DNA of 64,000 bases from Filosporella fistucella (Eukaryota > Ascomycota > Leotiomycetes > Helotiales). This document shows positions 1 through 13,040 of the stretch, piece after piece. The DNA lies in assembly GCA_030077755.1 (NCBI GenBank), contig JAQJZZ010000020.1, forward strand, positions 186,001 through 250,000, in the 5' to 3' direction. The translations under genes were made by a program, and so were the position numbers. Within the stretch, counting starts at the first letter, position 1, and each line of letters opens with the position of its first letter. The notes under the pieces were generated by a model. The model did not search any database. It had not been told where the DNA came from and was given only the letters and a program-made list of their open reading frames with translations.

Positions 1-3000
1 GAGTATTAATAAGCCATTATAAGCGGGGACTAAAACCACATATTAGCATGGAGCTCACTCGTATAAAAAAACCACCTTAAGATATAATATCATTAATTAA
101 ATATATTATACGCATTAATAATCATATATATAAGTTTCGCCGGGAATAATATTTTTAAGGATATAATAAAAGGAGTTATTAAGCCAATTCGGGTAAATAA
201 AGGGGGAAAGCATAAGAAAACCATTAATTAAATCTAATAAAATTAAATGCCGCTTCTCAAAATAATTAAGGGAAATCCAAATTATTACCGGAAGTTATAA
301 AGTTATAATAAGAAAAGGGACTTTACTTTAATTATAAATTCCTTAATCATATTACATTGGCATATAAAGGGGAAAAGAAAGGGAATTAAAAAGGAAGGAA
401 AACCTTAAATGCCGCGAAAAAGGAAATGCCCCGAGCCATAAGAACTTTAATATTTATAAAATTAAAGGAAGCTTATATAATTAAATAATAGTCTAATATT
501 TACTAGATAATAGAGGAATAATTAAAAGAAGCCAAGATTAATACTTAATTAGAGCCCAATACTTGGGACAAAGAGCGAGGAATTAAATATAAAGCATTTA
601 ATAAAGGAATTTAGCGCGCGGACTTTAAGGATTAATATATTGCCAAGTATTAGCTTTATAAGAGGGTTTATTAGGAAAACCCCTAGGTAAGAGAATTATG
701 GGAAGTAGTCTAAAGAGAGGATACCCTAACTCACTAGAGCCGAGAGTGGTAAATAATAGGAATTAAGGATGATAAAATGGTTATATTTAAAGAATTATTT
801 AAGATTGAGCCGGGAGGATTAACCTAAGGCATATTTTAGAGGCTAACGGAGGTTAATAGCAAGGGAATACTTTAATAAAGCTTTTATGGACATAAAATAT
901 AAAATCAAGTATATAGCACTTATTAAACTTGCCTTAAGGAATTAGAATCTCTAGCCTTATAATTTTATAAGTATTAGACCCTATATAAATAAGATATAAA
1001 AAATCGTTTTTAGCAAAATAATATTATAAAAACGTTATATAATAAAGGAATTATAAAAGGATTTATAGGACTAATACTTTATTTAAGAGAAATATATTAG
1101 ATTACATACTTAGATTCAAATACCCGAACCTAAACGGATATTAAAACCCAATAAACGGGTATGGAAATCCGCGAAATAAATAAAAGCTAAAAGGTAAAAA
1201 GAGACCCTAGCTATAAATTAAGGATTATTAGGGGTAAGATATGCGCCACGGGAGGACCGAGCAAAAAATAGCTATATATAAATATATATTTAAGGAAATA
1301 TAAAGAATCAATTAAAGCAATAATAGATTATAAAGCAATAAGAAACTTTATATTACTAAAAACCATATTATTTATTAATATATTAACTAGGGTCACCGAG
1401 GACCTATACTCGCTATTAATAGTCAATGGATTATTAATTAATAACCGAGGAGGGCTAATTAATATATAAATGATACTAACTTATATAAGGATAAAAGAAG
1501 GATATAAAGAGGAAATATAATTTAATATTATTAAGATAGGATAATATTAAATTATCCTTAGGATGCTATAGCTAAAATAGCATGGACCTATTATTAATTA
1601 AAAAGTAAGGATAATTATCCTTAAGAGTTACTTATATAATAAGATATTATAGGTCAAATATAAGAACTTAGAACTTAGCTAATGAGAAGCATATGCCACT
1701 TTTATAAAAGAGCTAAAACGCCTATCCTAAGGTTCGCTATTAGGTAAAGTATTTAAGGAATATAGAGAGTTTAATAAACTATTTTAGGATAAAATAGGCC
1801 TAAAAGCATTATTAGCACATAAATCATAGGATCACGCGATTAAGATTATAAAGGGAAAGACGCCATTATTTAGAATTATATATAAACTTTTTATAAAAGA
1901 TTAAAAAACGCTTAGGAAATATATTAATAAAAATCTAAAAAAAAGGTTTATATAACCATTTAAGTCACTAATAGCTAGCCTAACGTTATTTATACCTAAG
2001 AAAGGAGGGGAATTAAAACTATGCATGGATTATAAAAAGCTAAATAAGATTACGGTTAAGGACCGTTTCCTATTACCATTAGCGGATAACCTAAAGGATT
2101 GCCTATAAGGGGCAAGGATATTTACCTAGCTTGACCTAAAAGGAGCCTTTAACCTCATTAGGATTAAGGAAGAAGACGAGTAGAAAATAGCATTTTAAAT
2201 GCTATAGGGGCTATATAAGTATTAGATTATACCCTTTAAGTTAATTAATGCCCTAGCCACTATATAAAGGATTATAAATAATATCCTCTCGCATTTATTA
2301 GACATATGCTATATTATATACCTAAATGATATATTAATATACTTTAAGGACGCTTAATAATACGTTAAGGATATTTAAGCAATATTATTAGCACTTAAGT
2401 TAATCGATTTTAGACTTAAGCTAAAAAAGTATTTCTTTTATAAAATAAAGGTAACTTTTCTTGGGTTTATTATTAATATTAATGGACTCAAAATAAACCT
2501 AGCCAAAGTATAAATAGTCCTTAATTAAAAGGAATTAATTTATATAAAAGACATGCAATCCTTTTTAGGGTTCGCTAATTATTATAGGAGGTTTATTAAA
2601 AGTTATTTAAATATAATAGCTCCGCTAACCGAGTTAATAAAAAAGAACCTAACCTTTAAATAAAATAATAAGGCAAATTAAAGCTTTATAAAACTTAAGA
2701 AAGCATTTATGGAAGCCTTGATCCTAATTATTTATAAACCCTAATTATTAATTAAGGTTAAAATAGACTCTTTTAATTACGCTATTAGAGCTGTGCTTAG
2801 CTAGCCTAATAAGCAAGGAAAATAGTAATTAATTGCTTATTACTCCCATAAATTATTAATAATAAAATTAAATTATAAGATTTATAATAAGGAATTCTTG
2901 GCAATTATAAATGCTTATAAGGAATGGAGGATATACTTGAAGGGTGCACCCGACCCGGTTTAAGTATTAATAAACCATAAGAACTTGATTTATTTTATTA

Positions 3001-5545
3001 TAATAAAGGAATTAAATAAATAATAAATATGGTAGGTAAAAACTCTACCCACTATCGATTTACGCATTTCTTATATAAAAGGAATAAAAAACGCTAGGGC
3101 GGATGCCCTTAGCCGAAAACTAAAATACCTCAAAAATAAGATGCATATTTCTCACGCGATATTTAAGGAAAAAGGAGAATCCTTAATATATAATAAAATG
3201 GAATTAGCGGCACTTGCCAAGCTAAGCATAAGCCCTTAGGACAAGCACCTATAAAATAAATATTAAAGGAATAAAGATAAATGGAACGCCGAGATTATAT
3301 AAGAATAATTTATACTTAAGAATAGGATCTTATTATATAATAATTAGGTATTTATGCCACTAGCACTTAAAAAGGAATTTATTGCTAAATATTATAGCTT
3401 ACCGGCTTATGGATATTAGGGTATCTTTAAAATAATAAAAAGAATATTTATGGATTATTACTTTCCGGGAATAAGGAAAATGGTTAAAAAAATCATTATT
3501 ATATATAATACTTATATTTGGAATAAGTCTTCCCGATAAGCTTTAAAGAATATGCTAAAGTTATTAAAAACGCCTTTATAACCATGGAAGTCTATTACTT
3601 AAGACTTCGTGGTTAAACTTCCTTCTTTTAAAAAACTAATTATAAATAAGATATATAACTCTATCCTTATTATTATAAATAGGCTTATCAAATATGCATA
3701 TATAATATTATACCTAAAAGCAAGTATAGCCAAGGACTTGGCTTATACCTTTATAAAGGTTATTATCGCTAATTATAAGATATTAAAAGAAATTATTTCA
3801 GATTGAGATAAGCTCTTTACTTTAAAATTCTAAATAATATTCATTGCATTACTTAAAATAAAGCATAAATTATTAATATCATTTTACCCGCAAATAGATA
3901 ATTAAATAGAACGCTTAAATTAGATAATAAAAATATATTTACGGTATTATATAAATTATTAATAGGATAATTAGGTAAAGATGCTTCCTATTACGTAATT
4001 TGCATATAATAGCGCGAGCATGGAGATAACTTAGGTCTCACCGTTTTACGCTAATTATAGCTATAACCTAATAGCTTATAAGATACCCAAGCCGATTTTG
4101 GTTATAGCTAAAGAAGCTATTATATAGATAAACCAATTAAAATCGCTATATTAGGAGCTTATAAAAGATATATGGTTTTTCATAAAAAGATTAGCATTAT
4201 ATTATAATAAAGGATATAATATAGAACTTATGCTTAAAGAAAGGAATAAAGTTTACTTAATTTATTATAGTATTTAAATAAAGCGACCAAATAATAAACT
4301 AGACCATAGGAAATTGGGATTATTTAAAATTATTAAAGTTAAGGGACTAATAAATTATTAACTCTAGCTATTTAAGAATATAAAGATATACCCGGTATTC
4401 CACATTTCCCTCCTTAAGCTAGCACCATTAGGAGCACTACTTACTCCTAATATCGAGATTAAACTAATTAACCCACTCGCCGAGTATAAGGTAAAGGAAA
4501 TCTTAAATTATAAGATAATTAATAAAATAGTTAAGTACTTAATTAAATGGAAAGGTTACCCATATTTAAAAGACATATAAGAATCTAAGTTAAACCTTCG
4601 CTATCTTAAACTCCTTAATAAATTTTATTAATAAAGTTTAGGTTTACCTAAAAAGCCTTATTAAAAAGATTAGGCAAGGCCACGGCATTAAAAGGGATAG
4701 AGGCAAGGACCTTAAGCCCAAACGCAAGGAACTAGTTATTAATTAATGGTTTTAAGGACTCTAAAACCTATATAGGTTTTAAGGGAAGAATAGGCAGGGG
4801 TTTCCGAGAAACCGTTTTATTATATATAAAATAATAAATAAAATTGGACTTGACCTTATAATAACCACCATTATTATAATAACGTTTTTGCTTTATGCGC
4901 ACGCATTTGGAGTAATATTAAGAAATAGAGAGGTCTAAGAAATAACGCCATATAAGGCTACGGCAATATAAATAAGGAATAGCCGGGCGAGCAGATTTCT
5001 TAATACGTAAAGCAAGGGCAATGCATTCTTTCTTTTTCTTTTAAGCTTTATTTAAAGCATTATTATCTTATTAAGTAAATATAATATTTAGGAAAGATAG
5101 CCATTAATAATTATCGGATTTTTAATTATAATATAAGCGTAAGGGACTACGTTAAACCTAAAAGGGGGATAGTATTACGGTCATAGGATTATTATAGGAA
5201 TAAGATAAGGAATACGCCATTTCTTAATAATTCTGAGAACCGCGTAAGGAAAAGTCACGGGGAAATAGTCACGTGATAAATCCCTGGATCCCTATAAGCG
5301 AAATAGCGAAGGGGGATTTACGGATCCAGCCCTAAGGGATCCTGGGATCCAATTAAAAATAAAGGTTTTATATAAGACTAGCACTTTTGCTATTAAATAA
5401 GAGCTTTATGCTTAACTTTAATTAATATTCTTTATACTTAATAATATTATAAATAAAACGTCTTCGTGATATACCTATCCCTTACCCAGAATTATTATAT
5501 AAGCACCGGCTTATATAGCAACCGTTATATAATACTATTAAAGTT
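1..5545 (+). mobile_element. Ty3/gypsy chromovirus relic, 5' end outside window
   Basis: Degenerate pol domains occur in gypsy order on the plus strand. A retropepsin-like patch is near 1,310-1,500. Reverse transcriptase is near 1,950-2,500, with the LDLKGAFN motif and a YLND version of the YxDD box. RNase H follows near 2,740-3,110 with the DALSRK end motif. Integrase lies near 3,390-4,300; the open stretch 3,609-3,806 is part of its core. A chromodomain-like tail sits near 4,470-4,630 (EYKVKEI, then LIKWKGYP). A polypurine tract at about 5,161-5,170 leads into a 3' LTR. An integrase-linked chromodomain defines chromoviruses, which use it to target heterochromatin. Gag is probably before 1,300 but I cannot delimit it. 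Stops throughout mean it cannot encode its own enzymes. Confidence 0.88.
5173..5545 (+). repeat. Probable 3' LTR of the chromovirus relic
   Basis: The LTR is inferred to begin right after a purine run (AAAGGGGGATAG), where TATTACGG would be a RIP-altered TGTTACGG end. It contains three GGATCC sites close together near 5,286-5,351, a TATATAAG promoter-like element near 5,371, and GCTTTATGCTTA-type sequence near 5,400, as expected of an LTR promoter. The right end is uncertain. No second copy is visible at the left end of the window, so the 5' LTR lies outside. Confidence 0.6.
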
Positions 5546-5899
5546 TATGGAAATTAGGATATTACTTATAACTTTTATAATAGGAAATTTGGAATAGAGT
5601 AGCATAGGTTTAAGGATAAATATCCTATATACCTTTATATAATAATTATAGGCATAATCCACTTTAATAACTTTGGCAAAATTGCACTTGATTTAAGAAG
5701 AATAGGAGCTTAACCACTAAGGAAAAAAAGAGACTAGAATTGGGTAGCTGCTATTCAATTAGCGATAAATAGCATAGATTTAAATAAGAACGTGAATATA
5801 AGACATATAAATATTTAAGTATTTAAATAATTAATAGAGCTATTATATTTTAATATATAAAGAGCACGTTTATAATAACCTACCTCCTTTATAGGCTAC

Positions 5900-8800
5900 C
5901 AATCACTTGCACCGTTATCACAATTAATCTTTATTCTTTAATTAAATAGGCTAGCGGGAATTAAAAAAATCTAGTTTTCCGGATAGTCGCCGCTAATAAA
6001 ATTAGACTTAAAAGTAAAAGAGGACTTAATAAACGTAAAAGTAATATTAAGTATAATTACTAGAATTAAGAAGCCTATTATGCATTTTAAGAATATAATA
6101 AAGGTGGCCAAGAAAGTCTTAAAGCCAAGAATTGATCTAAGAAGAATAATAAGAGAATAAAACTATAATATCATTTTATAGCGCCTAAGCATTAAGGATA
6201 ATGAGGAATTAAAAGAGTCTAATATAATTATAATTAATAAAAGCCAATTATAATAGCAAGATTCTTAAGGGGATATTAAAATAAAGGAAATTGCAATTGA
6301 GTTAAAAGATAAAGTTATTAAGCTAATAGTTAAGAAACCTAAAAGAGCCTTAAATTAAGGAATAAAGAAAAATAAGGATTAAATCCTTAATTAATATACT
6401 AGTCTAAAAGTAAGAATAAAAGCTATTAATTAACTTTTCTTAGAGAAAGAAATGCATTTATAAGATATTTATGCTATTTAAGAGAATGTCTTTAAAATAG
6501 CTTAGGAAAGATATATTATTTTAAAAACTAGAGGGAATAATTTTATCTTATAAAATTTAGGAGAAATTAAAAATTAAATGCTAGAAAGATTTAAGAAAAT
6601 AATTACTCTTAAAGTTAATATTATTAAAATGGGTTTTATTATTTAAAGGTGCCTAGTATTAGTAATAAGAATACTAAAAGTAAAAGTCTCAATTAATAAT
6701 AAAATTAAGGTTATAGCAATTCTTGATATAAGAGTAGAGGTTAATATTATAGGAAAAAACTAGGTAAAAGAAGTAAAACTCATAATATTAGAAATAAAAA
6801 GATAAATGACCTATTCAATTATTAATAATAAGAATAAACCATTTATAAGCTTTATTAAGAATATCCCTATTAATACCAGAGATATTATTTATTATATTAA
6901 CTTTTAGGTAATTTCTTATTATTAAAAGGAGATTTTTTTAGGAATGCTATATTTGCTAAAAATAAAGTTTAATTTTTATTATTTAAGAAAAGGGATTATG
7001 CAAGCCTGCTTTATAGATATTTAAGGAGTGGTAAGAATAATTATAATTGCTAAAAATAAAATTAAGTATACTAGCGCTAAAAAAGTAAAAATAGCGGGAA
7101 AAGTTTAGCTAATTTATAAAACGGGTTATAAGTTAATAAGGTTAAAAGCCTAAGATTAATATATTATAGCTCTTAAAGTAATAGAGAGCAAAGTAATAAT
7201 TTGAGATTAAAGCGATATAATAAATAAAAGGAAAAGAAGAAAAATATAAAAAGGGAATTATACGTAAAATTTAATATATATATAATATAAATAAATAGAG
7301 TTATTAGAGTAAATAATTTTATTATTATTATTAAAAAAAGAAAAGAAGGTAATCCAAGTTAATGCTACCCCTAAAGACCATTTAAGGTTAATATAGCATA
7401 TAAAAAAGTTATTAATAAGGTTTAATTAGTGAGCTTAAGAGATTCTAATAAAATGAATCTAGGAGGATTGGTTAATTGGCTTAAAAAATTAAAAAATGAG
7501 AAGCTAAATGTTAAGATAGGTAAATTTAATAATTAAATATTAGGAAGATTTATAACTAGTATATTAGGAAGCAGACTTATAATAAAAAGAATAAAGCAGA
7601 TAATAGTGGGAAAGACTATTATAAATAAAGAAAGAAGGTTACTTATGCAAATACTTATAAATTATAAGGAAGCTATTATATTTAATTAAATAAAAATAGG
7701 AATTATTACTTTAAATATCATATTACCACTTAAAATTAAGATTATTCCTTATTAAGCATAGCAAGAAAGCTCATTTCTAATGCCAAAAGCGCTTAATATA
7801 AAAGTTATTAAGATATTAAGAAATAAAATGCGTAAAGGAATAATAAAATAGTATTATAGTCTATATAGAAATAAGTGGTTTTTAATAATAAAAAAGGAAA
7901 AGAAGAGCTATTAACTTATTATAGCGGTAATTAAAATGAATTGAATTATAATTAAGGATGCGAATATTTTATTAAATATAAACTAGTTCTTAAAAGAATT
8001 TATAAGAATAATAATAGCATTATTAATAGACTTATTTTCTAGCTATAATTAAATGTTATTAAATCTTAGGGATAGAGATATAATTGCTATATATACCTTA
8101 ATTAGACTTATTAAGTTAATAAAACTCCCTTAAGATAATATTAATTCAATTATATAATTTTATAAAATAATTTATAAGATTTTACTTAATTGCGTGCTAT
8201 ATATCGCGCTATTATATATAGATAATATTAGAGTAAAAGAATTATATTCCTTTTATAATAATAAAGAAATAGCACTAGGAATTAAACGTTTTATATTAAA
8301 ATATTTTTAAAACTTAAACCTAATAATAAAAAGATTAAAAAGAGCTAGAGCGACTATTAAAATCAAATTATAATTTTATATGCTAGGCTTAAAAATTATT
8401 AGCTATATTATTAATTTAAAAGGGAAATACCTAAAAATAGCTAAAATTAATAAAATTTTAAAATGGTTAAAATGCGATAATATTATAAAAGCTAAAGCAT
8501 TTATGGGCATTTATGTTTTTTATTATATTTGGGTTAAAGATTATGCTAAAATTATAGAACCGATATATTCTTTAATAAAAAAAGGAATAGACTTTAAATA
8601 AGAGCAATCTTAAAAAAATGCGCTTCTTATAATTTAATATGCGCTAATATCAGCATTAGCCTTAATAAAAATAAGGTATAAGAAGGACTTAGGAGAGATT
8701 ATTTTAATAATAGATGCTAGTCTAAAAGGATGGGATACTATATTTTAATAGCTTAATAAAGATAAAAATAAATATTTAAGTAAATATAAAAGCAGACTCT

Positions 8801-10600
8801 AGTCTTTAGCTAAATAAAACTATAATACTATTAAATGAGAATATAGAGGTGCCTTAAAAGCTATAAAGAAAATGAGAGGAGATTTATATAAAGTGCATTT
8901 TATCTTAGAAATAAATGTTATAATTTTAATAGCATAGCTAAATAGAGCTGTATTTAACTTGCTAGGAGCAATACTTATATATTAAATAGCTTAGATAAGA
9001 CTAATAGACTTTAAAGTTAAATATATTTTAGGAATTAAGAATATTGCTATAAATGGCTTATTAAGAAGACCAATTTTCCTAAGAGATAAAGAGGAAAGAG
9101 AAAATAAAAAAGACCTAAATAATTAGATTAATATAAGAATTTATTATATATTAATATATAATATAATATTGGCTTAAAAGTAATACCTAAATAAATCCTA
9201 TTTACCTAAATCTTAAATAATTGCTTCCTTTCTTATAATATTTTAAAATCTGGGCGGTATAATTATATTATAATTTAAAATCTTTAAAAATAAAGCCTTA
9301 GATTTTATTATTAGAGATTAATAACTTTATAAGAGAGCCTTTAGGGATATCCTAATAAAATTAGTTATAAATAGAGCTAAAAAGAGGAATTAAGTCATAT
9401 TAGAATATTATATTAAGGGTGGTTATTATAGAAAAGAAGAGATATATTATAAATCCGCGAATAGATTTTAGTGGAGTGGTATATTTACTAATTATAGAGC
9501 CTTTTATATAAGCTATAAAGAATATTAAATGAGATTAGGGTTAAAGTATAATAAGCTACTTTATATAACTTAAATAATTGGCATGTGGTAAAAAGTAAGT
9601 CTTAACGTGATTTATATGCTAAATAATAATGGTAAGAAATTCTTTATTTTAATAAAAGATGATTTATCTAATTAATTAAAAGAAAGAGCCTTAATAAAAG
9701 CAGACGCCGCTTTAATAGCAAAATTTATTTAGGAGGATATTATTTATAGGCATGGGATTTTTGAGAGACTTATAATAGATAAAGGTCTAAAAAATAAGGG
9801 TATTGCTATAGAGTTTATTAAGAAATATGGAATTAAAAGAGTATAGATTTTAGCATATAATTTAAAAGCAAATAGAATAATTAAGAGGGGATATAAGGAT
9901 ATTCTAGAATCACTAGCAAAAATAATAGGAAGAGGGATATAAAAATGGATTAAGAAATTTTATTTGATTTTATTAGCATGCCAAACTAGTATATACGGAT
10001 TAACCGATATTATATCATTCTTTTTATTTTATAAAAGGGAAGTAATTCTTTTAATAAAAATATAGCATCCCATTTAGAGAATACTAGATTAGAAGAAAAT
10101 AAGAATATAAGCTAATCTTTTAGCTATATGAATAAGATAGCTAGAATTAAGAGATAAAGATATAAAAGAAATTACCTTAAAAAAAAGAAGAATTAGGGAA
10201 TTGGGAAAGGAAGCATTTAATAAAACTTATAAATTATAAATATATAGCCTTAAAGTTAATAATATTATTTTAATTCTTAATATAAAGAAGGCAATTAATA
10301 TATTTTTAAATGCTAAACTTAAATACCAATAGAGGGAACCTTATTAAATCACCTTAGCAAATAATATAAAAGGATATTTTAAGTTAAAAGAGCTAAATGG
10401 TATTTAATTATAGGGATTATTTATAGGAAATAAGCTAAAGAGGTTTATTTAAAGAAGAGAAGGATTTGTTATAATAGACCCTATTATATAGGATAATAAT
10501 AATAGTAATAGCTTAAAAGGATTAAATAACTTAAATGAATTTAAATATAAAGACTCTAAGAGCGATAATTAATAAATATTATTAGCGGCGACCATTTTAA
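5900..10600 (+). mobile_element. Second Ty3/gypsy retrotransposon relic, different family
   Basis: A second degenerate pol lies on the plus strand. A protease-like patch (AILDIRVEVNII) is near 6,710-6,760, followed by a long acidic/lysine-rich spacer. Reverse transcriptase covers about 7,650-8,600, with LFSSYN in place of the usual aromatic-aspartate motif and YIDNI in place of YxDD; the open stretch 8,380-8,601 is its C-terminal part. RNase H is near 8,690-9,090, ending in the GLLRRP linker. Integrase-like sequence runs from about 9,250 to 10,450. The RNase H and linker wording differs clearly from the first element, so this is another lineage. Gag is presumably 5,990-6,600. LTR ends could not be placed. 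Heavily RIP-mutated and non-coding. Confidence 0.82.
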
Positions 10601-11665
10601 ATTATACCAAATTAGCTAGCTATCTTTAGGCCTAAGCAATGCTATATTAATATTTGACTTGGCCCTAAGCAGGAGCTATTCTTTAAAATAGCAGGAGAAT
10701 TAAAAGCTTTATAAGCGCCATTCTTACGCGGTAATTAAAAGAGTATCTTAATAATTAAAAATTATAAAGGATACCAATATAATACCCCTTATCTGCTTTT
10801 ATATAAGATTTATTAGCTCGCATTGCCTTAATATATAAGATGAGGCCGATTTTAATTATAAATAAGTAAGAGAGCCAAAGCTCTATAAGCGCTTTAAATC
10901 AGTGTTTTTAAACCTCTTTTAAATAGGATTAGGAGATATTTTAACCGTACCCTAAGTAAGGTTTTAGGATACCTTTTTTATAATTATAATTCTATAGAAG
11001 GTTTAATATTAGATTTGCTTTAATAGATTAAAGTAAAAAGGTAATAAGAGACTAGGATTAGATTAAGAACCTATTATGAGATATATTAAAGTAAATCTTA
11101 AGAAAGCCCTTAAAAGAAAAACCCTTAAAAATAAAATAAAGCTCTCGGAATTCCCCTTAATTTTAAATGGTCGCTATCTTAAATTTTGAGGAAAAGTAAT
11201 TATAGCTAGTAATTACCCCTTATTAAGACTTAAAAAGGCAATAATCTTTATAATTGATTTAAAATATATTTATTTTAGCTCGAAAAATAAAATATTTTCC
11301 CTTAAATAATTAATATTCCCTATTGGCTTCTTAGTATACCGCTTATTAAAATATAAATATAAGGTTTAAAAAGTGCCCGGGCACTTCCCTTATAGCTATA
11401 ATAACTTAATAAGTTTGATAAGCTTTTATTATAAAAGTAAATAGCCAAAGTCTATAATAGCTAGCTATTAATTAAAGATATATTTCTTTTATTAAAGGAA
11501 ATATCCTTAAAATTTGCATTAATAACCCTTTAAGAGTTTTATATTTATTAGAGAAACTTTAGCGATAATAACATTTTTAACCGTGAATAAGTCTCTCTCA
11601 CATTTTCGCACGGATTTATAAAGAGGCACTCTCCTTAATAAAAGCTAAAGGTGCATGTGATATTG
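10601..11665. other. AT-rich unidentified sequence
   Basis: AT-rich, stop-filled sequence between the second gypsy relic and the tandem repeats. It carries a small GTGCCCGGGCAC palindrome near 11,371. I could not assign a transposon class on either strand. It is probably further degenerate repeat DNA. Confidence 0.5.
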
Positions 11666-12088
11666 TAAAGGGGTAAAATGGTTAATTGTAAATCAATTGG
11701 AGTTATGACTGCCTATAGAATTAAGAAGCCAAAAGCTGAGAATATATACACGCTAGGTGCCTTAGGCACTAAGGCCAGAACCAGAACCCTTTTACCTCCT
11801 TTTTAACCATCTTACCCTATTATATATGTCCCTCCCTAAATATAATCGCCCCTTAACTATACTTACTATAAGAAAGCAGCTTTAAAGCACCCTATATAAT
11901 AAACCTAGTTTTAACCATATAATAAACTCTAGTTTTAACGATAGCTCTTATATTAACTCCTTTCTCCTTACCTAGCGGGTTTAATTCAAGCTACCCTCAA
12001 ATCTAGTAAAATGGCGGTAGCCCTTCCCATATAACCTTTACTCTCTAATCTCAAATTTAGTAAAATGGCGGTGGCCTTTCCCGTATAG

Positions 12089-12136
12089 CCTCTTCTCATA
12101 TAGCCTTTAAAGCCTCCTCTTATATAGCCTTTAAAG
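12089..12136. repeat. 24-bp minisatellite, 2 units
   Basis: Two tandem 24-bp units of the form CCTCYTCTYATATAGCC followed by TTTAAAG lie inside the first 600-bp repeat. Confidence 0.9.
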
Positions 12137-12683
12137 CCTTTCCTTATATTATTCTCTAATTAGGGGGTATATATGCTAGCATATTAAAAGAATATAGTTA
12201 TAAGCTATAAGGACATGTAATGACGGAGCCTCGATTATCTCCCTGCATAGGTCATTAATATAAAGGGATAAAATGGTTAATTATAAATTAATTGGAGTTA
12301 TAATTGCCTATAAAATTAAAAAGCCAAAAGCCAAGAATATATACACGCTAGGTGCCTTAGGCACTAAGGCCAGAACCAGAACCCTTTTACCTCCTTTTTA
12401 ACTATCCTACCCTATTATATATATCCCTCCCTAAGTATAGTCGCCCCTTAATTATACTCACCATAAGAAAGTAGCTTTAAAGCACCCTATATAATAAACC
12501 TAGTTTTAACCATATAATAAACTCTAATTTTAATAATAGCTCTTATATTAATTCCTTTCTCCCCGCCCGGCGGGTCTAATCTAAGCTACCCTCAAATCTA
12601 GTAAAATGGCGGTGGCCCTTCCCGTATAACCTTTATTCTCTAATCTCGAATCTAGTAAAATGGCGGTAACCTTTCCCATATAG

Positions 12684-12755
12684 CCTCCTCTCATATAGCC
12701 TTTAAAGCCTCCTCTCATATAGCCTTTAAAGCCTCCTCTCATATAGCCTTTAAAG
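12684..12755. repeat. 24-bp minisatellite, 3 units
   Basis: Three tandem units of the same 24-bp sequence lie inside the second 600-bp repeat. The one extra unit accounts exactly for the 24-bp difference between the two repeat periods (619 versus 595). Confidence 0.9.
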
Positions 12756-13040
12756 CCTTTCCTTATATTATTCTCTAATTAGGGGATATATATGCTAGCA
12801 TATTAAAAGAATATAATTGCAAGCTATAAGGACGTATAATAATGGAGCCTCGATTATCTCCCTGCATAGGTCACTAATATAAAGGGGTAAAATGGTTAAT
12901 TGCGAATTAATTAGAGTTATAACTGCCTATAAAACTAAGAAGCCAAAAGCCGAGAATATATACATACTAGGTGCCTTAGGCACTAAGGCCAGAACCAGAA
13001 CCCTTTTACTTCCTTTTTAACCATCCTACCCTATTATAAT

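Larger units (their letters stand above)
11666..13040. repeat. Tandem repeat of about 600 bp, 2.3 copies
   Basis: The same block starts at 11,666, 12,261 and 12,880 (spacings 595 and 619 bp); the third copy stops after about 160 bp. Each copy opens with TAAAGGGGTAAAATGG or a close variant, then carries an imperfect hairpin around GTGCCTTAGGCAC (near 11,756, 12,351 and 12,970). Full copies continue through two versions of TAGTAAAATGGCGGT and a 24-bp minisatellite, ending in CTCCCTGCATAGGTCA. Copies differ mainly by C/T and G/A changes. The block is less degraded than its flanks. Its origin (satellite, solo LTRs or other) is unknown. Confidence 0.9.

Noticed and set aside
11666..13040. CRISPR-like array
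   Set aside because: Units of about 600 bp with no short spacer pattern, in a eukaryotic genome; ordinary tandem repeats.
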